A stretch of 64,000 nucleotides of DNA from Niastella sp. Its GTDB lineage: Bacteria > Bacteroidota > Bacteroidia > Chitinophagales > Chitinophagaceae. A program made the position numbers and the translations under genes. Below are positions 10,601 to 22,666 of the stretch, one piece after another (positions within the stretch are counted from its first letter, which is position 1; every line of letters starts with the position of its first letter). The notes beneath the pieces were generated by a model that saw nothing but the letters and a program-made list of their open reading frames with translations, did no database searches and was not told the origin of the DNA. The DNA is taken from assembly GCA_017744515.1 (NCBI GenBank), contig JAGIBF010000035.1, positions 1 through 64,000 of the forward strand. The letters are read 5' to 3'.

Positions 10601-11872
10601 AAACTGGAGATCGTATTATATAACCTGCTGTCGAATGCCTTTAAATATACCCCCAACAATGGGAAGGTATACATCCATGCACAACACGAAGAAGAACAGG
10701 TTACCATTCAGATAGGCGACAGCGGCCCGGGCATACCTGCCGATGCGCACGAAAAGCTGTTTGAGAAGTTCTACCAGGCCAACACGGCCAAGGCAGGATT
10801 TGGCATAGGCTTGTTTTTGGTAAAGCATTTCGTGAATGCCCACAACGGCACCATCAGTTATACCAGCGAAGCAGGAAAAGGTACCGTGTTTACGGTGCAG
10901 GTGCCCATCGGTACCGAATACCTGGCGGCGGGGCAGGAGATCGGGGAAGAAGCAGAGACGACGATCATCGAAGAACTGCCGGAGACAACAATGCTCATGG
11001 AAACAGACGATCCGGCCCTGCAGGATGCCAACACACCCCTCACCACCGAAAGCCGGAGTATATTGGTAGTCGACGACAATGCTGAAATACGTCAATACAT
11101 ACGCCAGTTGTTCAGGGGGCAATTTTTAGTATACGAGGCACGGAGTGGGGAAGAAGCCCTTATCCTGGCCGGTCAATACCTGCCCGATGTGATCATCAGC
11201 GATGTGGTGATGCGGCCCATGTCGGGCATTGAGCTCTGTCAAAAGGTCAAAGGCGATCCCGCATTGGGGCACATCCCCGTGATCCTCGTTACGGGCAACG
11301 CCTCCACAGAAGCAAGGTTGAGCGGCGTAGAAGGCGGGGCAGACGATTACATTTCAAAACCCTTCGACAGGGATTTGCTGGTAGCCCGCGTGGCCGCCCT
11401 GCTGAAAAGCCGGAGCAACCTGCAGAAGTACTTCTATAATGAGATCACCCTCCAGGACAACCCGTTGAAGATCTCCTCCAACTACAAGGAATTTCTGGAC
11501 AGTTGCATCGCCATCGTGGAAGCCCACCTCGACGATGACCAGTTTTCCATCGCCACCCTGGCCCGCGAGCTGGGTATGAGCTATTCTAAAATGAACAAGA
11601 AGATAAAGGCGGTGTCAGGCCAGCCAGCCAATGCCTTCGTGCGGTTCATCCGCCTGCGCAAAGCAGCCGAGCTGTTCATCAACACCAATTATAATATCTC
11701 TGAAACTGCCTTTCAGGTCGGCATCAGCGACATCAAACATTTCCGCAAACACTTCACCAGTCTCTTTGGTATGAAGCCCTCTGCCTACATCGAAAAGTAT
11801 CGCCGGCATCTTGGAAAGCAGTATAAGCTCAATGAGAAGGTGGTAAAGCGGGACGAAACAGCCTCGAATTGA
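7637..11872 (+). CDS. Hybrid two-component system regulator (HTCS2) with extended coiled-coil linker
   Basis: This 1411-residue hybrid regulator has a signal peptide (to about residue 20), Reg_prop propeller repeats to about 680, a Y_Y_Y domain (about 690-760), and a membrane segment near 775-800 (WWAYALYACIAGGLLYLYL). A long charged coiled coil follows at about 805-875, rich in Glu, Lys, Ala and Gln. The kinase has H883 in ISHEFRTP with an ATPase domain (NLLSNAFKYT, GFGIGLFLV), the receiver has D1189 in ISDVVMRPMSG, and AraC helix-turn-helix motifs close the protein. The propeller senses a glycan fragment and the AraC domain activates the PUL. It reads directly towards the downstream SusC operon, which is its most likely target. 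The coiled coil between membrane and kinase is longer than in HTCS1. Confidence 0.95.
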   Translation: MQKLIACLLGLLCFQVLVAADDPRITRLGVEKGLSNNSIRCIYQDRDGFIWFGTFDGLNRYDGYEFKVFRNKQNDSLSLPHNYIYSIHQDQQKKLWVGTGQGLSIYNSLTSKFLPAWFTPYGASNREKITAMVDHIVSDDKGNVFIGTNGRGLMVQLAGTTTAVQIPLKEAGRDRLDYGVDVEIDDKQRVWLFISGAGLFRYQRGTQQIEPVNNVIKFAHTLEADSEDNIWIGTANGLHKYSLTARSYVKAYTAETGKLTSNNISSLSFDKNKQLWIGTEGGGANILNPVTEVVTHILPGENSRSLSSESVTVIYHDNESRHWMGTLKGGVNIIDPQISQFQTIAHDPLNPNSLVNNFAACFFEDASDNLYIGTDGGGMSIWNRKTNTFHNYRHDPANPRSLTSNMVTGIVIDHRNRTWVSTFGGGINKFNKATGTFQQYKCINDVTGIENINVWKLYLDRENTLWATTFGGGKLYRYNEQADRFEAFDQELYDLVSFFEDTQGALWAGNSHQLVNIDKHNKKHRFFEMKKPVRSIYEDRKGNFWVGTEGAGILLFDRAAGKIVAQYADADGLSNNSVLNISEDKLGNLWLSTFNGLSAFTPTQKSFNNYYQGDGLPSNQFIYSAALRLRSGELIFGSINGFVLFDPGKIRPRRYLPPVLITGMRVNNNRVSEKGQYIKDTNGNHIVSLRIPYNDAVLSVDFAALEYSSPGKIWYGYYLEGWDKGWSYTNNIRTANYTNLREGNYTLHIKSTNAAGEWNTKETILAISILPPWYRTWWAYALYACIAGGLLYLYLRYKARQTRLEYQVQIARLNETNERSEREKSQALLGLEKAERQRSEAELELAKAEKAKGEAALEAQRVINDKERELNEKKLAFFTNISHEFRTPLTLVLNPIKDLLKNKEQQVEAGDLRLIYHNAGRMLRLVDQLLLFQKADKELDQLKIAKVSLITLVREVYASFIQVAKTRKIEYQLHIEDDEEQIIYADREKLEIVLYNLLSNAFKYTPNNGKVYIHAQHEEEQVTIQIGDSGPGIPADAHEKLFEKFYQANTAKAGFGIGLFLVKHFVNAHNGTISYTSEAGKGTVFTVQVPIGTEYLAAGQEIGEEAETTIIEELPETTMLMETDDPALQDANTPLTTESRSILVVDDNAEIRQYIRQLFRGQFLVYEARSGEEALILAGQYLPDVIISDVVMRPMSGIELCQKVKGDPALGHIPVILVTGNASTEARLSGVEGGADDYISKPFDRDLLVARVAALLKSRSNLQKYFYNEITLQDNPLKISSNYKEFLDSCIAIVEAHLDDDQFSIATLARELGMSYSKMNKKIKAVSGQPANAFVRFIRLRKAAELFINTNYNISETAFQVGISDIKHFRKHFTSLFGMKPSAYIEKYRRHLGKQYKLNEKVVKRDETASN

Positions 11873-12275
11873 TAAGTTGTATTGACTATCAATAGTTTGG
11901 TTCCCTAATGACGTAGATTTGTAGTATCACTATGCGCCAAAACACCCCCTTTTTAGCAAAATAGACCCCCTACCTTTGCGTTTAGTTACACTTAATTTGT
12001 GTGAGATTTATCTAAGATTGCATTTCTAACAACCCCTAAGCAAAGTATCCAAACTGCTTGCGTATATGAAAAGAGTAAACCGATTGACGTGCTGCCCCTG
12101 GCTAATTAGCCAGCCATCCGCATATTGTTCATCTTTCCTTCCTCCCTGATCTACAGATCACTGAAGCTTTTTTCAAACGATAGAATACACGCGACTACTA
12201 ACTGCCGGACTTGCCAATGATAGCAATTGCCCGGTTTATTACAAACTGAAATTAACACTGAAAATCAACAGCTTT
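11873..12275 (+). promoter_or_regulatory. 403-base leader region upstream of the SusC operon
   Basis: No gene is seen in this interval. It holds two exact TAnnTTTG -7 boxes, TAGATTTG (11914-11921) and TACCTTTG (11971-11978), and a palindrome at 12098-12113. If transcription starts after the second box, the untranslated leader of susC would be about 290 bases, long enough for a regulatory RNA structure or for antisense control as known for some Bacteroides PULs. An AraC-type operator for HTCS2 is expected upstream of the promoter but was not identified. Confidence 0.45.
12098..12113. repeat. 16-base perfect palindrome in the SusC leader
   Basis: CTGGCTAATTAGCCAG is self-complementary throughout. 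It lies 163 bases before the SusC start codon, has no following T-run and so is not a terminator; an operator or an RNA stem-loop are possible. Confidence 0.45.
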
Positions 12276-15200
12276 ATGCAAAGATTTTTACCCAAAAAAC
12301 AAGGGGCGATCATGCTGCTGCTTGCCTCCCTGTTTATGTTGCCGCTAACGATGCTGGCTCAAAATCGCCAGGTCTCCGGTACCGTCATAGACGCTACCAC
12401 CAATCAGCCTGTCATAGGCGTTTCCATTACCATTGCCGGTAAAACATCCGGTGGGACGACTACCAACCAGGATGGAAAATTCTCCCTCGAGGCGCCTGTT
12501 GGCACCTCCCTCACCATCACATCATTAGGGTACGCCGAACAAACCGTTAAGGTGCCCGCCTCCGGCGAGATCGCCGTTAAGCTGCAGGTAAGCAGCAAGG
12601 AGATGAACGAAGTGGTGGTGATCGGTTACGGACAGGCCCGCAAAAAAGACCTGACCGGCGCTATTACACAGATCAAGCCCGATAAGCTGGCCGATCAAAA
12701 CCCCAACACCGTGCAGGACGTTCTCCGTGGTACGCCCGGCCTCAGCGTAGGCCTCGACCCCAACGCAAAAGGCGGCGGCTCCATCCAGATCCGTGGACAA
12801 CGTTCCGTGTACACCGATGCCGGTCACAACGACCCGCTCCTTGTCCTCGATGGAATGATCTTCTACGGCGAACTGTCTGAGATCAACCCTGACGATATTG
12901 CGCAGATCGACGTACTGAAAGACGCTTCTGCAGCTGCCGTGTATGGCGCCAAATCCGCCAACGGTGTATTGATCATTACCACCAAACGTGGACAAAAGGG
13001 AAAACCCAAGATCAACTTTACCTCCAACCTCGGTCTGTCGACCCTGGGCGCCAACCGGAAAGTATTTGATGCTGCCGGTTACCTGCAATACCGCGAAGAC
13101 TGGTATACTGCCGCTACTTATGGCACCAATACCACTTCCGGTGCTTATGAAGCCTACCAGGTGACAACAATGTCAGGATGGGGTGGCCAAAAAAGACCTG
13201 GTTTCTACGCCCGTCCAACGGCAGAGAACCTGGCTAAGTACGGCGTTACCATCGATCAGTGGAGAGCCTATGGCGCTGCTACTGACAACAACGAAGAAGT
13301 ATGGGCAAGACGTTTGCTCATGCAGGATGTAGTACTCAGGAACTTCCTCGATAATAAAACCTACGACTGGTACGATCACTCGTTCCGGACCGGGATCAAC
13401 CAGGATTATAACCTCAGCGTATCAGGCGCCAACGACCAGGCCAACTATTACCTGTCTGCCGGCTACCTCGACAACAAGGGTATGATCGTGGGCGACAATT
13501 ACAAGGCTATCCGCTCCAACCTGAAGACGGAACTCAAAGTCACCAAATGGTTCGAGATCGGCGCCAACATCAACTTCCAGAACCGTACTGATGGCAGCAT
13601 CGCCACCAACTGGCAAAACCAGTCGCTCCGGAATGCGCCTTTTGCACAGTACCTCAATGCCGATGGCAAACTGGCCGTGCATCCCATGGGCGATCTGATG
13701 GTGAACAACCTCGGTTACAACTATGATTTCGACAAACAATACCTTTCTCTCCAGAAAGGATACACTGTCCTTAATGCGATCGTGAATGCCCGGGTGAAAC
13801 TGCCTTTCGGCATCACCTACTCGTTCAACGCATCACCCCGCTACCAGCAGTTCCGTGATCGTTACCACGAGTCCAGCCAGCACCCCGACTGGAGAACGAA
13901 TAACGGTCTCATCAACCGTGAGCAAACCCAACGGTACGACTGGTCGATCAACAATACGATCAACTGGGAAAAGACCTTTGCTGCCAAACACCGCTTTGCT
14001 GTAACCCTCGTACAGGAAGCAGAGCACCGTCAGCAATGGAAAGACAGGGTTGAAGCACGCGATATCCGCCCCAGCGATATCCTCGGTTACCACGAAATAC
14101 AGAATGCCGACAAGGCAAAAAGTAACTTCGACTCCGAAGACCTCGAGGAAGCGGCCGATGGTATGCTGGCCCGCCTGTTCTACTCATTCGACGATCGCTA
14201 TATGATCACCGGCTCGTTCCGTCGCGATGGATACTCGGCATTCGGTGCTGCTAAAAAACGCGCCAACTTCCTGTCCGCTGCCGTAGCCTGGACCTTTACC
14301 AATGAAAAGTTCTTCAAATGGGAACCCATGACTACCGGTAAGCTGCGCTTCTCTTACGGTCAGAATGGTAACCGTTCGCTTGCCGATGTATACCTGGCAC
14401 TTGCCAACCTCACTGCAGGTACCGGCGCTACCCAGGGCTACCTCGACAACAATGGTAACCTCGTACAGTCCAGGTACCTATTTATGGACCGCCTGGCCAA
14501 TACACAACTGTCCTGGGAAAAAACGGAGTCTGCCAACTTTGGCCTCGACTTCGGATTCCTCAACGACCGTATCACCGGTTCATTCGACTACTACATTACA
14601 CCAACAGTCGATATGATCATGAACCGTTCCCTGCCTGGTTATTCCGGTGCTTCGAGGATTGCCTCCAACCTGGGTAAAGTAACGAGCAAGGGCTTCGAGA
14701 TCACGATCAACACCACCAACATCAGGAACAAGAACTTCAGCTGGAACACGACCTTTGGCTTCTCTAAATACAGAAGCGAGATCGAACACCTGTACTATGA
14801 GTACACAACGCCCGTGCTGGATGCACAGGGTAATGTAACTGGCTACAGGGAGAGAGATGACCTGGGCAATGGCTGGTTCATCGGACAACCCATCGGTACC
14901 ATCTGGAACTACCAGGTAACTGGCATCTGGCAAAAAGAAGAAGCGGCAGAAGCTGCTAAATACGGTCAGCGTCCCGGCGACCCCAAAGTAGCCAACAACT
15001 ACACCGCCGACGATATCAAGAACGCCAACGGTACCACTACTCCGGTATATAACGATAATGATAAAGTGTTCCTTGGACAATCTGCACCACCCATCATGTG
15101 GTCGTTGAGAAACGAGTTTACCTATAAGGATTTCAACTTCTCCTTTAATATGTATTCCTACTGGGGACATAAGATCCTTGCAGGTATCTATCTGAACCAG

Positions 15201-15587
15201 GACAACGGAACCTCACTGGTGACCAACCTGGCCAATACCTGGAAGAAGGACTACTGGACCGTTGATAGGCCTACCAACGACGTAGCCCGCCTCGATGCCA
15301 AAGGCCCTGCCGGCGTAAGCGCTCCCGGCAAACTGTACGATCGCTCTTTCATCCGTCTCGAAAATATCACGGTAGGATATACACTCCCCCGCAACCTGAT
15401 CAGCAAAGCTGGTCTTGAAAGAGTAAAGGTATTCGCGAGCATCCGCAACGTAGCAGTATGGACCAAACAGAAGAACTGGGATTATGGTGATATCGAAACC
15501 TTCAATACCAGCGGTGACGGTCCGCAGATATTCCGTTCCGGTATGGCGCCCAGGGTGTTCAACTTTGGATTAAATCTTTCCCTCTAA
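12276..15587 (+). CDS. SusC/RagA-family TonB-dependent outer-membrane transporter
   Basis: This 1103-residue outer-membrane beta-barrel imports oligosaccharides with its SusD partner, driven by TonB. A signal peptide (cleavage near MLAQ, residue 29) is followed by a carboxypeptidase-regulatory-like domain (VSGTVIDATTNQPVIGVSI), a TonB-box-like stretch before EVVVIGYGQARKKDLTGAI, the plug (LRGTPGLSV, IQIRGQRSV, VLDGM, LKDASAAAVYG, GVLIITTKRG) and a long barrel ending in the aromatic-rich FNFGLNLSL. The length and order are standard for the family. SusD follows after 12 bases, so the pair is certainly one unit. It heads the HTCS2-linked operon. Confidence 0.97.
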   Translation: MQRFLPKKQGAIMLLLASLFMLPLTMLAQNRQVSGTVIDATTNQPVIGVSITIAGKTSGGTTTNQDGKFSLEAPVGTSLTITSLGYAEQTVKVPASGEIAVKLQVSSKEMNEVVVIGYGQARKKDLTGAITQIKPDKLADQNPNTVQDVLRGTPGLSVGLDPNAKGGGSIQIRGQRSVYTDAGHNDPLLVLDGMIFYGELSEINPDDIAQIDVLKDASAAAVYGAKSANGVLIITTKRGQKGKPKINFTSNLGLSTLGANRKVFDAAGYLQYREDWYTAATYGTNTTSGAYEAYQVTTMSGWGGQKRPGFYARPTAENLAKYGVTIDQWRAYGAATDNNEEVWARRLLMQDVVLRNFLDNKTYDWYDHSFRTGINQDYNLSVSGANDQANYYLSAGYLDNKGMIVGDNYKAIRSNLKTELKVTKWFEIGANINFQNRTDGSIATNWQNQSLRNAPFAQYLNADGKLAVHPMGDLMVNNLGYNYDFDKQYLSLQKGYTVLNAIVNARVKLPFGITYSFNASPRYQQFRDRYHESSQHPDWRTNNGLINREQTQRYDWSINNTINWEKTFAAKHRFAVTLVQEAEHRQQWKDRVEARDIRPSDILGYHEIQNADKAKSNFDSEDLEEAADGMLARLFYSFDDRYMITGSFRRDGYSAFGAAKKRANFLSAAVAWTFTNEKFFKWEPMTTGKLRFSYGQNGNRSLADVYLALANLTAGTGATQGYLDNNGNLVQSRYLFMDRLANTQLSWEKTESANFGLDFGFLNDRITGSFDYYITPTVDMIMNRSLPGYSGASRIASNLGKVTSKGFEITINTTNIRNKNFSWNTTFGFSKYRSEIEHLYYEYTTPVLDAQGNVTGYRERDDLGNGWFIGQPIGTIWNYQVTGIWQKEEAAEAAKYGQRPGDPKVANNYTADDIKNANGTTTPVYNDNDKVFLGQSAPPIMWSLRNEFTYKDFNFSFNMYSYWGHKILAGIYLNQDNGTSLVTNLANTWKKDYWTVDRPTNDVARLDAKGPAGVSAPGKLYDRSFIRLENITVGYTLPRNLISKAGLERVKVFASIRNVAVWTKQKNWDYGDIETFNTSGDGPQIFRSGMAPRVFNFGLNLSL

Positions 15588-15599
15588 AACGATTGAACA

Positions 15600-17528
15600 A
15601 TGAAAAAGACACTTCAAACAATATTGAGCAGAAAAACAGCAGTGGCCCTTGTACTGGCAGGCACGCTGGCTACGCAGACAGGTTGTAATAAGGATTTCCT
15701 GTCGCCCGAACCAACTTCATTCTACGCACCCGATGGTACCCTCATCAACAAGGCCGGCCTCGACGCGGCCCTGGCTACTGCCGACCGTCACCTGCGTACG
15801 TACTGGACATATTTTAACTACCAGGATCTTAGTCTGCCGATCAGTACCGAATATATGTTCACTGATATGGCGGTAGCCTCCAAGACCGATGACGGTAACA
15901 TCCTGGCCGATATCGCCACGCGCGTAACGCCCACCGATATGCCCGAAAGGATGATGTGGTATTGGGACGAGACCTACAACGGTATCAAATATGCCAATAC
16001 GGTTATTAACTATATCGACAAAGCATCCGATGTATCCGATGCCGATAAGAATGTTTACCGTGGCCGGGCTTACTTCCATCGTTCTTTGCGCTACATGGAC
16101 CTCGTCTTTAAGTTCAAAGATGTGCCCCTTGTAACACAGTTGTTGAAGCAACCCAAGGTGGATTTCAAGAGCACCAAACGCGAAGAGATCCTGAAAATGA
16201 TCACTGCCGATATGGAAAAAGCGGTAGAGTGGGTGCCCGAACAAAAGAACATGAGCCTTTTTGGCCTCATCAACAAAGGCGCGTGCCGCCAGTTGCTGAT
16301 CAAATTGTACATGGCTACCGGTCAATGGCAGAAAGCAGTCGATCAGGCCGATATCCTGATCAACAGTTCCGGATATTCGTTGATGACAGCCAACTTCGGC
16401 AACTTTATCAATCCCTATCCTCAAACCTGGCCTATCACGCGCAACGTGATCTGGGACCTGCACCGCCCCGAAAACAAAGGCATCGCGGCCAACAAAGAAA
16501 CCATCCTCGTGATGGTGAACCGCAACGGTACAGATGCCGGCACGAAAATGAACAGCATGCGCAACTGGCTGCCCTGGTTCGACGCGGCGGGTACTGTTAC
16601 CCCCGACGGAAAGAACCAGGCGCTGAGGTTTGCCGCTACTTCCAATACACAGTACTTCCGCCCTATGTACGACTATACGCACGCATTGGGCCGTGGTATC
16701 GCACACATCCGTCCTACCTGGCTGGCCACGAACGAACTGTGGACCAACATCAGCGATGCCGGCGACCTTCGTCACAACAGCACGGTGGGCAACTGGGCAC
16801 GCGTAGATTCATTGAAGTATAATGACCCTGCGAATACTACCTGGTTTGGTAAGAACCTGCGCTTGTACAATGGTGCAACACTTCTTTGCAATGATACCAT
16901 CCGTCAATGGTTCGATTGGCCGCATTACAAATATTACATCGAAGATCCGCTCGAAACAAACAACCCCAACGAAGCTAACCACCGCGGTGGCGCAGGCGAC
17001 CTGTATTGCTATCGCCTGGCAGAAACCTACCTGCTGCGTGCAGAAGCCAAGTTCTACCTCGGCAATGCTGCCGGAGCTGCAGACGATGTAAACAAAGTAA
17101 GACAACGTGCAGGATGTACACAGATGTTCACTACCGTGACCATCGGTGACATCTTCGATGAGCGTGCCCGTGAGCTCAATATGGAAGAATGGCGCTTTAC
17201 AGAGCTGAGCCGTGCATCCTATTGCCTTGCCCTCAGTGGCAAAGCAGATGAGTGGGGTAATACCTATACCGTACAGGACCTCGCAACAAAAAGCTATTGG
17301 TTCAATCGCGTATCACGGTACAACAACTATTACAACAAAGGAAAAGCAGTGGTAAGAGGCCGTGCCTATACGATTGGTGCGCACAACATCAGCTGGCCGA
17401 TCCCGCAAAGTGCGATCAATGCCACCGGCGGCGCCAGGCTGCGCCAGAACCAGGGCTACAGCGGCTACGATCCGGCCATTGTAATGTGGGAGAAATGGGA
17501 AGATGCAGTAGCAGACGAGAGCAAGTAA
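15600..17528 (+). CDS. SusD/RagB-family glycan-binding surface lipoprotein
   Basis: The protein has 642 residues, a lipoprotein signal with lipobox-like TQTGC followed by NKDFLSPEP, and the SusD fold: an N-terminal helical TPR-like scaffold (RAYFHRSLRYMDLVFKFKDVPL) and a C-terminal region with YLLRAEAKFYLGNAAGAADDVNKVRQRAG and ELNMEEWRFTELSRA. SusD proteins sit on the SusC barrel as a lid and capture oligosaccharides. It is 12 bases downstream of SusC. It is longer than the roughly 500-570 residues usual for the family, because of inserts in the middle and near the C-terminus. A terminator-like hairpin follows the stop codon. Confidence 0.95.
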   Translation: MKKTLQTILSRKTAVALVLAGTLATQTGCNKDFLSPEPTSFYAPDGTLINKAGLDAALATADRHLRTYWTYFNYQDLSLPISTEYMFTDMAVASKTDDGNILADIATRVTPTDMPERMMWYWDETYNGIKYANTVINYIDKASDVSDADKNVYRGRAYFHRSLRYMDLVFKFKDVPLVTQLLKQPKVDFKSTKREEILKMITADMEKAVEWVPEQKNMSLFGLINKGACRQLLIKLYMATGQWQKAVDQADILINSSGYSLMTANFGNFINPYPQTWPITRNVIWDLHRPENKGIAANKETILVMVNRNGTDAGTKMNSMRNWLPWFDAAGTVTPDGKNQALRFAATSNTQYFRPMYDYTHALGRGIAHIRPTWLATNELWTNISDAGDLRHNSTVGNWARVDSLKYNDPANTTWFGKNLRLYNGATLLCNDTIRQWFDWPHYKYYIEDPLETNNPNEANHRGGAGDLYCYRLAETYLLRAEAKFYLGNAAGAADDVNKVRQRAGCTQMFTTVTIGDIFDERARELNMEEWRFTELSRASYCLALSGKADEWGNTYTVQDLATKSYWFNRVSRYNNYYNKGKAVVRGRAYTIGAHNISWPIPQSAINATGGARLRQNQGYSGYDPAIVMWEKWEDAVADESK

Positions 17529-17558
17529 CAAAAGCACGAACGTGCAAGAACAATAATT

Positions 17559-17588
17559 ACCAGCCTGCCACCCGGCAGGCTGGTTTTA
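17559..17588 (+). terminator. Terminator-like hairpin inside the PUL operon, between SusD and GH43
   Basis: An 11-bp perfect stem (ACCAGCCTGCC pairing with GGCAGGCTGGT, loop ACCC) is followed by a short T-run. It starts 31 bases after the SusD stop and 42 bases before the GH43 start on the same strand. It probably ends a fraction of transcripts and so makes the transporter genes more abundant than the enzyme genes; it may also protect the susCD mRNA 3' end. Confidence 0.7.
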
Positions 17589-17600
17589 CTTAAGATTCAC

Positions 17601-19505
17601 ATGCAAAGATTTACTGGCCTTTGTGCCGTGTTGTTGATAAGTACCCTCCTGCAGGCACAAACACCTTACAAAGCCTACCTGTTTGCCTACTTTACCGGCA
17701 ACGACAAATATGAAGAACAGATCCGTTTTGCACTCAGCAACGACGGTTACCACTACCAGGCACTGAACAACAACCTCCCCGTCATCCCCTCCAAAAACAT
17801 TAGCTCCACGGGCGGCGTGCGCGATCCCCACATCCTGCGCGGTGCAGATGGAAAAACATTTTACATGGTGGCTACCGATATGGTATCCGCCAACGGCTGG
17901 AATTCCAACAGAGCCATGGTACTGCTGAAGTCAACTGACCTCATCAATTGGACTTCATCCATAGTCAACATACAAAAGCGCTTTCCCGGCAACGATAGCC
18001 TCCTGCGCGTATGGGCGCCACAAACCATCTACGACAAAGCCACCGGAAAATACATGATCTACTTTTCCATGAAACACGGAAAAGACCCCGATAAGATCTA
18101 TTACGCCTACGCCAACAAAGACTTTACCGGCCTCGAAGCCGCACCCAAACAACTATTTTATTCGCCCACCAATGGCGCCTGCATCGATGGCGACATTGTA
18201 AACAAAGACGGAAAATATTACCTCATCTTTAAAACGGAGGGTGCAAAAACAGCGGGCCTGAAAGTGGCTGTCTCCGATAAACTCACGGAAGGGTACGAAC
18301 TGCGCGATGAGTACATACAACAAACCACCGACCCGGTGGAAGGCGGCGGCGTATTCAAACTCAACAACAGCAACGAATACATCCTGATGTATGATGTATA
18401 TACCAAAGGGAAATACCAGTTTACCAAAACCACCGACCTGCAGCACTTTACCGTTATCGATCAGGACATCTCGATGAACTTCCATCCCCGTCACGGTACG
18501 GTGATGCCCATCACAGCGGCAGAAGCAAAACGCCTCGAAGCAAAATGGGGCGCTAATACGGCAAAGAATAAGAACACGAACAATCCTGTCCTTGGCGGCC
18601 TCTATGCCGATCCGGATATTATCTATTCGCAGAAGACAGGCAAATACTATATCTATCCCACCAGCGATGGCTTCACCGGCTGGTCGGGCACTTACTTCAA
18701 AACGTTCTCCTCACCCGATCTGGTACATTGGAAAGACGAAGGCGTAATACTCGACCTGCCCAAAGACGTGAAATGGGCCAACAGGAATGCCTGGGCGCCC
18801 ACCATCGCCGAAAAAAAGATCGACGGCCAATACAAATATTTCTACTACTTCACGGCCGCACAAAAGATTGGCGTAGCTGTAAGCGATAACCCAACGGGGC
18901 CTTTTATAGACATGGGCAAACCACTCATCGATCAACGACCCGACAGTGTAAGAGGCGGGCAACAAATCGATCCCGATGTATTCACCGATCCAGAAACAGG
19001 TAAATCTTATTTATATTGGGGCAACGGATACATGGCAGGTGCAGAGTTTAATGAAGATATGGTGACCATCAAACCGGGCACCACGAAGATATTGACACCC
19101 GATAAAACATTTCGCGAAGGCACCCATGTACTCTACCGCAAAGGCGTGTATTATTTCCTCTGGTCTGAAAACGATACCCGCGATGCAGACTACCGCGTGC
19201 GCTACGGCACATCAGATAGCCCGCTTGGGAAGATCACCATACCCGCCAACAACCTGGTGATAGCAAAAGATACCACGCAAGGCATTTATGCCACGGGGCA
19301 CAACTCCACCATACAGATACCGGGCAAAGATGAATGGTACATCGTGTACCATCGCTTCAACTATCCCCATGGTATTGAAATGGGCCAGGCGGCCGGCTAT
19401 AACCGGGAAGTATGCATCGATAAGCTGACTTTCAACAGCGATGGCAGCATTCGACCCGTAATACCTACACACAAAGGCATTAAACCGGTGACAACCAAAA
19501 AATAA
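17601..19505 (+). CDS. Two-domain GH43 glycosidase (tandem GH43 fusion)
   Basis: This 634-residue secreted protein (signal peptide to about residue 20) has two complete five-bladed GH43 propellers in one chain. Domain one (about 22-315) has base D75 in GVRDPHI, modulator D196 in CIDGDIV and acid E247 in VEGGGVF. Domain two (about 325-620) has D337 in YADPDII, D457 in IDPDVF and E506 in REGTHVL. GH43 enzymes release arabinose, xylose or galactose by inversion. Because both active sites look intact, the protein probably attacks two linkages of one branched glycan such as an arabinoxylan or arabinogalactan. The next gene starts 24 bases on, in one operon with GH2 and GH16 enzymes. Specificity cannot be read from the sequence. 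Confidence 0.9.
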   Translation: MQRFTGLCAVLLISTLLQAQTPYKAYLFAYFTGNDKYEEQIRFALSNDGYHYQALNNNLPVIPSKNISSTGGVRDPHILRGADGKTFYMVATDMVSANGWNSNRAMVLLKSTDLINWTSSIVNIQKRFPGNDSLLRVWAPQTIYDKATGKYMIYFSMKHGKDPDKIYYAYANKDFTGLEAAPKQLFYSPTNGACIDGDIVNKDGKYYLIFKTEGAKTAGLKVAVSDKLTEGYELRDEYIQQTTDPVEGGGVFKLNNSNEYILMYDVYTKGKYQFTKTTDLQHFTVIDQDISMNFHPRHGTVMPITAAEAKRLEAKWGANTAKNKNTNNPVLGGLYADPDIIYSQKTGKYYIYPTSDGFTGWSGTYFKTFSSPDLVHWKDEGVILDLPKDVKWANRNAWAPTIAEKKIDGQYKYFYYFTAAQKIGVAVSDNPTGPFIDMGKPLIDQRPDSVRGGQQIDPDVFTDPETGKSYLYWGNGYMAGAEFNEDMVTIKPGTTKILTPDKTFREGTHVLYRKGVYYFLWSENDTRDADYRVRYGTSDSPLGKITIPANNLVIAKDTTQGIYATGHNSTIQIPGKDEWYIVYHRFNYPHGIEMGQAAGYNREVCIDKLTFNSDGSIRPVIPTHKGIKPVTTKK

Positions 19506-19520
19506 CAGGCAATACAATAA

Positions 19521-22655
<3,135 letters not shown>

Positions 22656-22666
22656 AGCATTTAAAC

